From positions 17,519,102-17,583,101 of the forward strand of contig CM029669.1 in the NCBI GenBank assembly GCA_017311315.1: a stretch of 64,000 nt of DNA, written 5' to 3'. The position numbers were made by a program, and so were the translations under genes. The notes beneath the pieces were generated by a model, which saw only the letters and a program-made list of their open reading frames with translations, was not told the DNA's origin and made no database searches. The stretch is from Dendrocalamus latiflorus. Lineage: Eukaryota > Streptophyta > Magnoliopsida > Poales > Poaceae. This document shows, one piece after another, positions 31,529-44,400 of this stretch. Position 1 is the first letter of the stretch; each line of letters begins with the position of its first letter.

Positions 31529-34500
31529 TGTAACAGCCCAAATTTAGATTGAATTTAAAATTTTTTGAATTTTGTGAATTTTAAAAACTTTGGTTGCATT
31601 TCAAAAGTTTCAAAATAGCTTTACCTTGTACTTAAAGTTTCAAATAAATTCCTTGGCTCAACAATCGAAGTTGCAAAATATTAAAATCAATTGTGTATTC
31701 ACCAAAAATATTTAAAATCCTTTTCGTGCTACAACCCTTTTCCCCAAAATTTAAATTCAAATCAAATTCAATTTGCAAAATTAAATCCCAATCCTTTTTC
31801 CTTCCCTCTCTCCCTCTTGGGCCAAATCCCATTCCACAGCCCAGCCTAATCGACCCGCTTTCTCCTCCCCTTACCTCTCTCTCTTTCACGCGGTCCACAC
31901 GCAGCTAGCCCATGCCACCTCTCCTTTTCTTGCACGGCCCACGCCCGTGCACTAGCCGAGCCTACCAAGCGGCCAACCAGCTCTCGTCTTCTCTCCCTCT
32001 CTTGCACGCTCGGTGATGAGCGGGACTCCAGCCCCACCTGTTAATGCGAGAACACAGTTCTTCTACTTAAGCCATCTCTCTCTCTCTACTCTCTCTCGTT
32101 CTCTCTCTCCACATGCGCTCGTGTGCAATAGCAAGAGAAGACATAGAGCGCGTGCACCTCAAGCCTTGCTCCCTCTCACACAACACCACACCTTGTCAAT
32201 CACAGAGTTGTCCCCCGTCAAGCCAAGTTCACGCGCACGCTCACGAAATCTCGCGCCCGAGCTCATCTCCATGCCCCCATCTCTTCCCTGGTTCTCTTCT
32301 CTATTTTTAACATGTGCCTCAGCCCCCCTCTTGCCTCCCACGACACCCCAAACCATCTTCTTCCTCCTAAGCTTGAATCGAGCATGAAGGCACGATGTGC
32401 CCGCGCCGCCCACCTACATCCCCCACGCCATTCCCAACACTCTAGTGAGCTCCTCCCCTTTTGGCTCATGTCACATCACATTCCAGGCCCTCCTCTATGT
32501 TCCCCTTAGTTAATTTGGATTTTCCTCACCTATAACTTGCTAGTGCCATCGTCTTCTTCACACACGGCCAAACATCGTTGACGCCATTCTCGCTCCGGTG
32601 AGCTTCCTCTCGATACCTTCATTATGAAGCTTCCTCTCACCTTCTCCGCCATCAATTTGGGTAGCCCTCTCTCTGTTCACCATTGCCATGATAAGCTCAT
32701 CACACCACCTCGTGCCTCTATCATTGGATCACCCCAGCCCCTATCCATCCTCACCGACTGCACTGGTGAGTTCTCGTCACCCTGGAGATGCTTATGATGC
32801 CCTCAATTGTGAGGGTTGCGTTGCCGTTTAGCTATTCCAATCGGAACCTCTAACAGTCTATCACCGCGCTTGCCGTTGAACTGGCCGCCAGCCATATTCG
32901 ATAGCACCATCGTCACCATTGAGCTCGCCACACCCATAGTTATCCATTTTGATGAGTTTTTGGTATGGTCGTCGATGATTGTGTAACGTGTAATTTAAGG
33001 AATACTGGAAGTATGGCCCCATATAATTAGAGGATCAGTTAAAATTAAATTGTGTATGTTGTTAATCTTGATTAATTAATATGACATCACTATTTGTGTT
33101 TAAGGTGTGCAGTCATTTAGAAGATCCGGATAAAGTATAATTTCATATACCTGTTTGACCAATGGACCCTAGGTCATGAATATTCATGCGAAGGTACTAT
33201 TGGTCATGAAACCTATAGGTTGCTCGGCTCCACCTAAATTGTTGTTAAGAAAACTTTCCTAGTGTTAAATGCTAATTAAAACTTTATTAGTATGTCTTTT
33301 ATATTTAAATTAAAGTGCAAATTTACTTAGGAAATTTCATTAAAATATAATTATATGTAGATAATATTTTGAGCCCTAGAACTAATAATAATCATTCCCA
33401 AGCGGAAGATAAATAAAAGTTAGGAATGACAGCCGAACCAATACCATACTAAGGCTCTGTTCCAAACAACGATTGCTACTGGCTTCTAAAAGCCAAAAGC
33501 CATTTAGAACACGTTGGCTTCTTAACGTGGTTTTTTTCCTTTGCATTATCCATGAAGATATAATGGCATTTTTCAATTTTTTTTCTATTTTTCCTTTAAT
33601 TTAATACCTCTGAAATAGCTAATAGTTATTATAGTACCATTTCAACCAAAAGTCAAAAGCCAAAATATTTTTAAACAGGGCCTAAGCTTTGCCTAGCTTC
33701 TCCGCCTCACCTGTCCTATTTTGCTGTAGCTAAGAAATGAGGCCTCCTTTCCACCACCGACGCCGAAATCATCCTAGCTATATCCCAGTGTGGTATAACC
33801 CACAAGCTCATCATCGCCGTCACAAGTACCGCCTTCAGACACTAACCTTGGCCACAGTCTCACTAGTGAGTTGGTCATCACCTTCCCTTACCTTCCCTGT
33901 GCTCGCCATAGTGACTCTCCTCGCTAGCACCAAGCGTGGACAGGCCTACCATAGCCTTTCCTAGTGCACCTCCCTTTTAAACTAGGGGATAAGGTTTAGC
34001 CGTTGACAAGTATACCCATGATAATTAGTGCTAATTAACTTAATTAGGTTTGACTAGGGGTAATGTTAGGATGGCATATGGCCCCCCTCAATTAGAATCA
34101 ACTTAAATCGAGTCCTTGCGAACCTGGTCTCGCGTGTTAGTCCCTGATTGTTTTTTCTAATAAAAAGAAATTAAAATCCTAGTGTATCCAACCTAACAGG
34201 ATTTTACTATTTTCCAGATTTTCCCTATGTGGTCAAACACTAGAAAGGTTGTTCTCCTTCATTTTAAATAAAAATGAAGTGATGGTAGTTTATAAATTCA
34301 AGACCTTTCTATCAGTTCCAAAATCATAATTTTTAGAGTTTATTTGAATTTATGTTGAAAGTGGATGTTTGTGTGTTTGTAGAATTTAACGCTTCGGACG
34401 CCCTCGTCACTGCCAATCAAGAACCAATACTATCCATTGTTGAGCAAGATAAGTCCTTATGGTTGATCATGTTGAACCTAGTTTTCAAATGCAAATATTT

Positions 34501-35380
34501 TGCTTTAAAGTACAAATTGCATGCTTATTATTATTATTATTTAATTAAATAGTATATAAAATATTGATGCCTATTTATATCATGCAATTGATGCTTGTTA
34601 TTTTCCTTTATTGATTGTTGATATTATCGTTATCATGTTGCCCTAGGATAATTACTACAATACCCCACCCTTGGTTATCTTTAATAAATAATGATTGTGC
34701 TTAGAAATGCATTAGTAATAAATTGAAATACAGCACAAACGTTGACAATAGAAACTTGAGATATTGTGTAGCTATGGGAGTGGTAACAGGGGTTACCACT
34801 GGAGACAGAGAATATTTTATAAAATTATGGAGACTCAAGTGAATAGTTGGTTTGAGACCAGTGCAAGGGATGCACAAATCTAGGTTTGTTGGTTTGTCTC
34901 CCCTAAGTCGATTAAGGATAGAATCTTGTGCCGCTTTTTTCTATACCCAAAGCATGCAACCACAAGTAAAGTATGGGATTAACCTAGTTAACTAATTTAC
35001 TTAGTTTTAGTGTTGACTTCTACGCATTAGTTTGTAGGTGGATTTCTGGATTTTTTATTATGATTATTCTAGGAATGACCCATGTTGGTCACTTTCCCAC
35101 TATGGATCTCTTTTAACGTGAAGGGCAAGTGACTCCCTAACAATGGTGGTCCCTCAGCGCTAAGGGGTTACACCTCTGGATTAGAAGAAAGTATCAAAAC
35201 TAAGTAGTGTAAAAGCATTGTTACGATTTTCTAGTCACAAGCTTGTGAAAGCATGTAATAGTAGACATTATGAGTAATCATATCTTATGAGTAAAGTGTA
35301 CAACCTTTGCAGAGCGTTTAAAAATCTATTCGAATAGTCATGCCTCCGGTCATAAACAAAGTGTAGAAATGCCGCATGTA
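31529..35380 (+). repeat. Truncated gypsy-type LTR
   Basis: It starts TGTAACAGCCCAAATTTAG, a typical grass gypsy LTR opening, followed by a pyrimidine-rich then GC-rich stretch as in the LTR at 21703. Near 35318-35360, GCAGAGCGTTTAAAAATC, ATTCGAATA and CCTCCGGTCAT parallel GCAGAGTCATTTAAATGG, ATTCGAATA and CTCCCGGTTAT in that LTR. By comparison about 600 bp of the 3' end are missing, and no internal region or partner LTR was found. Open frames inside (for example 32013-32387) are not genes. Confidence 0.6.
33453..33682. mobile_element. Tourist-like MITE with TAA duplication
   Basis: The ends GGCTCTGTTCCAAACA and TTTTTAAACAGGGCC are imperfect inverted repeats flanked by TAA (33450-33452 and 33683-33685). 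The interior has TCCATGAAGATATAATGGCA and a T-rich half. This is the best-bounded copy of the AT-rich family seen degenerate elsewhere in the window. It is nested in the gypsy LTR. Confidence 0.85.
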
Positions 35381-36119
35381 AGTTCAAGTTCCATTAAGTT
35401 GGTTTTAGTGATAATGACAAAAGTAATTATGAGACTAACTTGTTTATTAACTATGATATTGTCTAGTCTCATTTTGAATGTGATTAATGACAAATGCATT
35501 TATGAGACTAACTTATTTATTGATTATGATATTGCTTAATCTTATTTGGATGAAAAAGTAAAAATCATAGAGGTATGCATTCGACATCACATTGTTATAT
35601 CTTATTGCATTACTCCATAAATAGTCTAACTTGAATATGTGTATATATTTTTATTATACATTCTTGTATACACACATTTAGGAAGAGTTCATTCTATGTT
35701 TTGTGGTTTCATTAGTATTGATTCATATTTCCCTTTTAACATATATTAGGATCTATAGTTTGAAATGTATCCTTTAAGTATATAAAACTTGTGTAGTTCA
35801 TATATACTCATGATTAATTTAAATTAAATAAATTATAATCGAGTTATCATCAATCATCAACGGAAATGATTGAAGAATCTAATTCCTCTATTATGTGTTA
35901 ATGGTAGGATGATTAATAACAACCGGATGAGTACGCTTTGCTAGTAATTAATCTCAAAGACAAACACTCATATTCAAATGAGTTAATTATTTTGAAAGCT
36001 TATCCTAGAGTATACAATTGTTGTGTATATGTTGTATACTCCCAAATCAATCTTTATCTAATTATTTTTGAGATTGTCATGAATTACCAAAAAACGGAAT
36101 ATCGTAGAATCTAGTCCCT
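35381..36119. other. LTR-like AT-rich sequence with a 73-bp duplication
   Basis: Two units with GAGACTAACT at 35431 and 35504 repeat at 73 bp. Phrases such as TTTTAGTGATAATGACAAAA resemble U3 sequence of grass LTRs, but the borders are not resolved. Confidence 0.45.
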
Positions 36120-37149
36120 TCATTATGAGTTAATGATGAAGTTTTGGTAATTAATGACAATTAGTTTGTGGACTAACATTTTCCATGAATTGGATGAATA
36201 GGTTAGACTCCACAAATGAGGAAACTTGGGATGACTTCATATGTTGAAGATCATTAAGCCAAGATACGGAATGAAAGATGACTTCATGAGTTAAAGGCTA
36301 TCAAGAGGAGGATGCATTATATGTTGATGCACATCAAGATTTTCAAGAGAAGATGATTATGAATTGATCATCAAGTGAATAGAAGACCCATCATGTATTG
36401 ATGGAGTTAAAGTGAAGGAGCATCATAGATTGATGCATATCAAGACAATGACTCGAATTTGAAGAGAAGATATGCATCATTAAGTTTCAAGAGGATGCTC
36501 AAGGCAAAGGTATGACTAGCTAGGGTTAACGATGTATTTCTATTCTTTTACCGGTCTTGATGTTTGGTTGAAAGACCGCATTACTAGTATAGGTTGCCGT
36601 ACTATTAAGAGAGGTCTTGTCTAGTAGTTTGAGTCTCACCATGTATTGATAGCTCAATCTCACTTGGTCTAGCTCTCCGTGGCATAATATTATTATTTGC
36701 GAATGTATTTTGCAAATAATTAAAGCTCATATGTTAAATCCTTGTAACATGGGACTATACATTGCGAATGATTTTGCAAGTATTAGAAATCCATGTTTTC
36801 TACTCCTTGTGGTATGAAGTTTATATTTGCAAATGTGTTTTGCAAATAGTTAAAGCTCATATATAATTCTTGTAGCATGTGATTTCAGTTTGCAAATATA
36901 TTTTGCAAACATGTTGAGTATACGTGCCTATTGCTTGGGTCATGTTTACGAAAGTGTGCAAATATATTTTGCAACTTGGAGAGAATCATGGTTTGATCCT
37001 TGTGTGCATGATACTATAATTTGTAAATATAATTTGCAAAATTTGTTAAAGTATATGTACTTTTCAGGAAAATTAGAACTACCGCTGTGTGTCTAGCGGT
37101 ATTACCGTTGGGTGGTACTATCGGCGTTGGGATCACGGTACTACCGTGT

Positions 37150-37625
37150 TTGTTGGTGGTCGAAGACCAATATGGTCAAAGATCTATGTGGTCGAATACC
37201 AATGTGATCAAAAACCAACGTGGTCGAAGATCGATGTGGTGGTCGAAGATTTATGTGGTCAAATATCTAAGTGGTCAATGCGGTTGAAAACGAATGTGGT
37301 CAAAGATTGATGTGGTCAATGTGGTCTAAAACCAACATGGTTGAAGACCTATGTGGTCTAAGATCGATGTGGTGGTCGAAGACTTGTGTGGTCAAAGATT
37401 GACATGGTTGAAGATTGACGTGGTTGAAACTAACATTATCGAAGATCAGTGCAGTCGAAGACCTATGTGGTCGAAACCAACATGGTCAAAGATCAGCGTG
37501 GTTGGAGACCTGTGTGGTCGAACTAGACAACGTGATCAAAGATCAGCGTGGTCGGAGACTAGTGTGGTCAAAAACCTATGTGGTTGAACTAGACAATATG
37601 GTCGAAGACCAATGTGGTTAATGAT
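37150..37625. repeat. Degenerate ~19-bp minisatellite, GTGGTCGAAGACC type
   Basis: About 25 diverged units of the form GTGGTCGAAGACCNATG. The related LTR at 50-51 kb has only two or three such units at the equivalent place, so this is a local expansion. Open frames rich in W-S-K (37351-37587, for example) merely translate the repeat. Confidence 0.8.
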
Positions 37626-37962
37626 CGGAAGTACTGGCTCTGTATGATCGGTACGACTGGAGTTGAAATACAATCGCTTGTGTAGCGGTACATTTTTTCC
37701 AGAGAGACTGCTTTTTAGGAGTCTTCTCCTCCCCGGTAATACGGTAGTTCCGCATGTATCGAGCGGTACTACCACGTTGTGGTAGTATCGGACAATGGTC
37801 CAAAACTCCTCAACGAATGAGATAAAGACATATACTATCGATTCCAGTCTGTAATGGCTAGTTTTCTGATCGTTACGAGGGGAGTGGTAGTACCGGCCAT
37901 ATAATGGTGGTACTGTCGGATTTGCTAGTTTTTCCCCCAACGGCTAGTTTCATTGTGTGGGG

Positions 37963-37970
37963 TATAAATA
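37963..37970 (+). promoter_or_regulatory. TATA box within LTR sequence
   Basis: GGGGTATAAATACTCC. The inverted relative at 50759-50766 has TATATATA at the same place. Confidence 0.55.
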
Positions 37971-38179
37971 CTCCCTTGTAGTTGGGTGGGGTAAGACCTT
38001 GGAGACTTTATTTCACTCTCTTGAGCTAGTGTGAGCTTCTTCTCTTAATTGTGCATGTATTGCACCTTGTGAGTAAGGAGAACGGTCTCTAGTTGCACGT
38101 GTTGCATCTAGAGGTGTATTTATATCCACTTGACCTTGTGCATTCGTTGCACGTGGTGAGAAACAAGCAAGGGGCTTGG

Positions 38180-38454
38180 CTTTCGACCACGTTGTCCGTG
38201 GTCGATAGTTAAAAGCGGGTTTCGACCATGTTGGCTTTTGACCATGTTGTCCGTGGTCGGTAGTCGAAAGCGGGTTTCGACCACGTTCGCTTTCGACCAC
38301 GTTGCCTATGGTCGGTAGTCGAAAGCGGGTTTCGACAACGTTGGCTTTTGACCACGTTGTCCGTGGTCGGTAGTCGAAAGAGGGTTTCGACCACATTGGC
38401 TTTCGACCACGTTGTCCGTGGTCGGTAGTTGAAAGCAGGTTTTGACCACGTTGG
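38180..38454. repeat. Five 55-bp tandem repeats with internal hairpins
   Basis: Five consecutive units of exactly 55 bp begin CTTTCGACCACGTTG or a close variant. Each contains two self-complementary stretches, GACCACGTTGTCCGTGGTC and a TCGAAAGCGGGTTTCGA type. The array sits right after GGGGCTTGG, where the inverted relative at 50 kb continues with unrelated unique sequence, so the array was inserted or amplified there. Confidence 0.88.
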
Positions 38455-39010
38455 CTTCGACCACATTGGTCTTGACCACGTTGATTTTGACTACGTTGGC
38501 TTCGACCAGTTGGTTTCGACCACGTTGGCTTCGACCACGTTGGTTTCGACCGCCATGGTCGGTGGTCGGTAGCTTTGACTACCGTGGTCGATGGTTGTGG
38601 CTTCGACCGCCGTCCGTGGTCGGTAGCTTCGACTACCGTGGTCGATACTCGTAGCTTCGATCGCCGTGGTCGGTAGCTTCGACTTCAGCGGTCAAAAGTC
38701 ATAGTGATCAGCTCGAGTAAGTCGTAGCGTCTGTCTTAGCGGTCGGAAGTGGTTGCGATCAGCTCTGGCAAGTTGTATCTTCGACTACAGCGGTCGAAAG
38801 TGGTTGTGATCAGCTCAAGTAAGTCGAAGCTTGTGGTCTCAATGGTCGTAGCAGACTTGGGTGTGGTCGAATGCTGTTAGCGATGGTCGCAGCTTCTGTT
38901 CTGGTGGTCGTACCGACTTCAGGGGTGGTCGTAACGACCTGCTATGTGGTCATAGGCTTTGAGCTCTTCCTGTCTTGTGAGTTCGAGTGGTCGTAAGTGG
39001 TTTACGACCA
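38455..39010. repeat. Degenerate GACCACG / GGTCGTA repeats
   Basis: Irregular copies of TTCGACCACGTTGG and GTGGTCGGTAGCTTCGAC continue the 55-bp array with decaying periodicity. A similar cluster reappears at 40140-40440. Confidence 0.65.
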
Positions 39011-39412
39011 GCTGGGGTGTTTTTTGAGTACATTCTTCTGATGCAAATTGATGAACTCTGGCTATAGTGCGGTGCTATGTGATGTTTTGCTTGTTAGTGG
39101 TGCTTACAGGACCTTGGAGGTAGGTCATGGTGAGGCTGGAAGGATCGGGACTAGACACAGGAAGTGTTGAGGTTCAGAACGGTCGGAAGAAGCCGAAGAT
39201 GACTTGGGCTGCCAGGTGGTTGCAAGCGTGGTCGGCAAGGAAACGGGAAGCTTCCGGGAAGGTACCTGAGGGGCAATTTGGTGAATTGACTCAGACTTGC
39301 AAAAGGAAGCGGTTTCAATTAAAGCACCGCGCTCTGTCTGTGCTAGCGGGTTGTCGTGTGTGTAAAACCCGGTGTTAGTTGGGGTTAACGGGTTACCCCT
39401 GCTACTGAAGAC

Positions 39413-39420
39413 TATAAATA
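39413..39420 (+). promoter_or_regulatory. Second TATA box within LTR sequence
   Basis: TATAAATA followed by AGGAAGGTAGAGC and then leader-like sequence. It resembles the transcription start region of an LTR. Confidence 0.5.
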
Positions 39421-39652
39421 GGAAGGTAGAGCACCAGTGCTTGTGAGGTTTTTTTTGGAGAAGCTCTAGGGTTTTTATTTTCTATTCTTGTGTGACTTGT
39501 TCTTTATGGTGGAGCGCTTGTGCTCTTGGTCCTCCTGGATGGAGTGGCTGTAGAAACCTCCATGAATGCAATACATCAATCCTTGTGCTTCTATTTGAGT
39601 TCTTTTTGTTTGATTGATGCTTGTATGACTTGATTGCATTTTCTCTGTTCCA

Positions 39653-39681
39653 TCTTCTCTTCTCTTCTCTTCTCTTCTCTT
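39653..39681. repeat. (TTCTC)n microsatellite
   Basis: Five or six tandem pentamers of TTCTC. Confidence 0.85.
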
Positions 39682-40575
39682 ATGTCTGAGAGTTTGTTTC
39701 TTTTCGGGTTGCTCAAGATTTGACTTGCTCTGAACTGGGAAATCATCCGCAAAGCCATCTTGGCTAGTCTATTCCCGAGAGCAAGGTCTGGTCATAGTTC
39801 GTCTTCCTCTCAGACATGGTCATAGGCATTCTCCGTAATTCCTAGCAGAGATCTCGATTTTGTTGTTAATCTTTCAATTAAAAGTCAGTGCAACTTCTTG
39901 AGATCTTCATCTTTCTGTGTGCAAAGTTTCTTGGCCTTTTGTTCTCTAAGTCGAAAGTTCTTTGAGTTCTTGGTCTTGCGGGTGTGTGCCTCCCGACAGT
40001 CTTCTGTTTTGTCAGATGCGCTAAGACCACCTCTTCAACCACGGCTAGTTCTGTCGACTTCTTGTCTTCTGGTTTTTGTGGTCGTATGTAGTTGTAGTCA
40101 GTGCAATCTTTGTCTGGTACATCGACCGGATTAACGAGTAGGTTGGTTTCGACCATGGTCAAGTACCAGACCGCATCGCACTCTTTTTGACCACGCTGAT
40201 CCTCTGTCGCGGTGATCTGGTTTCGACCACGTTAATCGTTCGACCACCTGTTGGCTTACGACCACGTGATTACGACTAGAGAACCGACTATCTTCTTTCG
40301 AGTAGGTTAATCGATCACAAGTTGGCGTTTGACCACTCTGTACACAGACAGTCATCTGCTCGCTCGTTTCGACCACGGCATAGAGTTTTTGACCGCTCTG
40401 GACTTCTTCGGCCAACGTCTGTTTTCGATCTGTTTTTCTCAGTTTCCAGTGAGCATTCAATCTATAACTTCATAGCTCTGTAGCTATTAGAGAAGAAGGG
40501 TTGTGTGAATACCTAGGGAGGTTTGAAGGCACCGTTCACCCCCTGTGTTGCTTGTTTGGTCCTACACGATCTCGT

Positions 40576-43137
40576 TTTAACAATAAGATCATCGTATTTC
40601 CTGTAATAGTCCAGAAATTCAGTTACAAATAGAAAGAATATTATACTTGCTTATGAGTATTTAGAAACAGTTAGCTTAATTAAAATATAATCTAAATGGT
40701 CAATGACAACACTTTACAGGCTTCCAAACTCAAACTTAACTTACATTTAGAGCAACCAACGAAATTTTATATGAATACTTGAGTGCGATCGTAACTCTAG
40801 CATATTAGCTGATGCATAATTCCTTCTTCAAGTGTTTGTTCTGATGAAAATAAGCAAGATCAAGTATACTAGGTACTTAACAAACTATATGATAATGCTC
40901 TTTAACTGGCATGAAAGGTGTTCAACTGGATAAAGACACGAATTGTAATATGATAAGAATAGATGCAAATTTGCTGATAAAGAACTTTGCACTTAAAACA
41001 ATAAAATGTTATTTAATTAGCAAGAGGGTTGTCATCTGCAATTTTCACATTAAAATCATCCAAATTATACTTATGCCTTATTGTAATAATCACCTCTGAA
41101 ACAATCTCCATTGACCGGAAGCACGACATATTCTAATACCATTTGTTATACTCTATAGAGCAGCACAACTTTACTCATAAGATATCTCAGACCCATAATG
41201 TTAAGCTGTAGATATGCAACATAATAGCGCGTGACTGAGCTGAGGTAACAAGGTCGTTTCACTGCTCTTTTCGTTCTAATTTCTACCTTGTAGGCTCGAA
41301 ACCATTCAATCACCTTTAGGAATCCACTAGCCAATACAAAAATTGGGGCCCAATGTTGAGTGGATCTACCATTGTGAAGATTGGCAAGTATCTTAAAAAC
41401 TCAACTTCCATCTTACCCCTTTTCCCATGGGCTATCCAGACGAAAATAGGATAACCATCATCTTGCATATGTTCGATCAAATTGAGTAGTGTAATAAACC
41501 TGGTTGACAAGTCAAGCTTATGTTTGAGCAAGTTCTGTATTATTTACTTGGCACAAGGGTCTAGTCCTTATTTGCTGCACATGAGGTTATCATTTGCATT
41601 ACTTGTGCAGACCAACATCACACCATCACATCCAAACCAGAGCCTCATCTTTGGGTGAGGTCGTGGGTTCCAACCATGTATGGTTGTCCACTAAGAATAC
41701 TCAATATTCAGTTTTGAAACATGATTGCCTACTAAGAGTCCTCAATATTCAATTTTGTTTCAAAGTTTGTTGGTGCTGGATTGGATTGTTATTAACAATA
41801 TTTGTAAAGCATTTATATTTGTTTAACCTACTTACTAATTATTAATGGGTGATTTTATATTATAATAATACTTATGATTGTCAAAGTGAATATGGCTTAT
41901 GAGAGTATGATTTGGTTTTTCAGTGGTTGGATCTAACTATTTTATCATGTCATTCTAAATTATTATCTTATGTAAATAACAGTTCTCAAATAACATAAAT
42001 AATAATAATAATTAAATAATATGGAATCAACATGATCAAAGACAAGTGGTATGCCTTCTTTTCTAGAGTCTTCAGTCTCTTCTTCGTAGGCTTCAAGTTC
42101 GATACCATTTATTTCAGTTGTTCCAGTGGCTTCTCCACTGGCCAACTAGTCGAATCTGGATGCTAGCATAGAAGAACAAATATAAATAGGTTCCCACTTT
42201 GCAGAATGCAATGTGGGAGCAAAGTAAAATAAAAAATCTGAAAAAAGACAAAAGAAGGTGGGTTTAGGATGATATGGTTTAAACTAAACTTGGCTAGGTT
42301 AAATGGGGTTGAAAATATGTTAGATGGGCTCGAAACGAGTATAAACAAGTTTAACATATTTTAAATGAATAAAACTGGAAGGGGCAAGTGAACAATGCTG
42401 TGTTGGTACTATTCCTAGTAAGTTGGGTTTAGTGAACATTGTTAAACTCGTTTACTGCGTAGTGGATGGGTTGAAGAAATAATATTGGGCTGGCTGGTTG
42501 TTATTGGGTTGTACAGTGCTAGGCTTGGTCTAATTTAACTGACTAGGCCGAAAGCTGGCTCAGGCTAATTTTACCGGCCCAAGTAGCTCATGGTCCAGCT
42601 CACTCCATAATAAGTTAGAGCTTGCTTTCATGACAGCGGCTGAGATAGGAGAGATGGCGACGATACCAAATTCAGCGAAGGCAGAAGGAGGCTCCAGATA
42701 ACGTAAAATACACGCACGTATGAACCTTAATTTACACCAGCCAATACGAACAAGATTCCAAATTATTTCAGAGACAACTGAATATTACAAGTGAAATAGT
42801 GTCTGTTCCGTCGATTCCACACACGCCAACACGGGAGTTTACACGGAGAGAATTAAACTGGCTAGCGGGCGAGCATCTAGGTAAGCTGAGACTTTGTGTT
42901 AGTCGACCGTGCACGAGTGGCTCAAGTTGCTGCAGACTGCAGTGCGCGTCCTGTGTGCTACTATCTGCGTGAGAGCGAGGTCGATGGACCGTGCAAAAAA
43001 TTAAGCAGGTGTCGGCAGCTTTCCGGGAGCATCTTGGGCCCTGGACCAGTTCAGGAAAGGCAGAAAATAACGCTGGTTTTCGATCGCAGCGTATCCAATG
43101 CTGTCCCAATCCAAAGTAACGCTAATGGGCTAGTTAC
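40576..43137. other. No gene recognised
   Basis: AT-rich spacer. Minus-strand frames at 41146-41334 and 41316-41531 have protein-like composition but no identifiable domain, and are separated by stops. Confidence 0.4.
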
Positions 43138-43140
43138 TTA

Positions 43141-43572
43141 GGCTCCATTTAGCACAGCTTAGTTTCACTAGTGAAGCTGTTTTTTTTTTCAGCTTCACGA
43201 GCAGCTTCACCGATGAAGCTAAATCTGTTTTGGAAAACTGTTTGGCAAAACAGCTTCACCAACAGCTTTATGCATGGCTAAGAGAGGGTAATTGTGGCAA
43301 ATTTTGGTGAACGGGAGAGGTGAACGGGATGGACTAGTGGCAAATGCGTGTAATTTTTGTGAACCAGAGGGGCAGTGGGTTCCTAGGACTGCGGGCCTGA
43401 GGGAGAGAGCTGTGAAAAGCTACTTTTTTCAGCTTCACCTCTCCCCATTCCTTTGTGAGAGTAGAAAAAAAGGAGCTTCACCTATGAAGCTGTTTGCAAA
43501 AAGGGTGTTTGGCAAAAAAAATAGCTCACAATAGCTCATGAAGCTGTTGGTGAAACTGTGCCAAACAGGACC
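43141..43572. mobile_element. PIF/Harbinger-type MITE, AGCTTCAC-rich
   Basis: The ends GGCTCCATTTAGCACAG and CTGTGCCAAACAGGACC are imperfect inverted repeats flanked by TTA (43138-43140 and 43573-43575). The interior repeats CAGCTTCACC and GTGAAGCTG in both orientations, so the element could fold extensively. Confidence 0.85.
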
Positions 43573-43575
43573 TTA

Positions 43576-44400
43576 GTTTGCACTGCCGGCTGAAGTGTCT
43601 GCATCTCCCAGCTTGCAGCCGTCCCAATCCAAAATCGACAGCAACAGTAAATTGATTAAACCAGGAAAGGGAGCTTGCTAGCTGCTCGAGCAACTTGGGC
43701 GATGTATCTAGCTAGCTAGCTTAATTCTTGGATGGATATAGTAATTATCTGCTAGATCGATCGATCCTGGTCAAGTCTACACCCCAATGCAACGTCAAGT
43801 GATCAAGGGATATTTTTACTTTTTGGGCAAGTTGGACTGCCAGTTGGAGAGAGCTCTTTCGGGAAGGTAACCTGCTGGGCACTTGGGCTATAGCTCAGCC
43901 GACCAGTACTGGTCTACTGGATGTTCGCTAGTGTAATCTAATCAGGTTTTCTATGTGTGCCAGCGGGTGAAGTGACTGGCACGCACGCACGGTGCATCCC
44001 ATCTGTACCTAAAAGTGCTGACAGAGACCTACTATGTATGTCGATCAAGCGTGTCGCGGATGGACGGGGCTAGCAAAAGGTAGATCTGCCATGTGAAAAA
44101 GCTCACCTTGCTAATCCTCCGAGAGGGAACGTAGTAGGATCAAATGGTACGTTTGTACATTCTAACCTATTTCTTTTTCGTTACGATTAATAGCTTTTGA
44201 CTATAATCGATAGTTTTTATTTATTTTTTTGAGACGGTAATGAACAACAATGACACTGATATAGACGGTACCATGGTTTTAGACTCGAAAATCTATTCTG
44301 AGGAGCGATTTAGAGAAGTCGCTTAGAGAAACTGCCTCGTTTGTTTCGGCTTCTGAAGAAACCGAAGACAAAAGCCAAAAAAAAAACGAACAAGGCCAAG
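43576..44400. other. No gene recognised
   Basis: Unique non-coding sequence, with restriction-site-like clusters such as CTAGCTAGCTAGC near 43710 but no ORF of interest. Confidence 0.35.

Larger units (their letters stand above)
36120..40574 (+). mobile_element. LTR-retroelement sequence with expanded minisatellites
   Basis: A stretch of LTR character with no protein. 37590-38175 matches, inverted, the LTR sequence at 50003-51190. Shared blocks include GCTAGTTT, TCACTCTCTTGAGCTA, GTGAGTAAGGAG and GTTGCATCTAGAGGTG. It ends with a retroelement-type GGCACCGTTCACCCCCTG and TGGTCCTACA near 40574. Two TATA boxes (37963 and 39413) hint that it may be two LTRs or one rearranged LTR. The left border is a guess. 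Confidence 0.45.

Noticed and set aside
37351..38466. Repetitive W-S-K ORFs on both strands
   Set aside because: Each repeats the minisatellite period and depends on its length, not on selection for protein.
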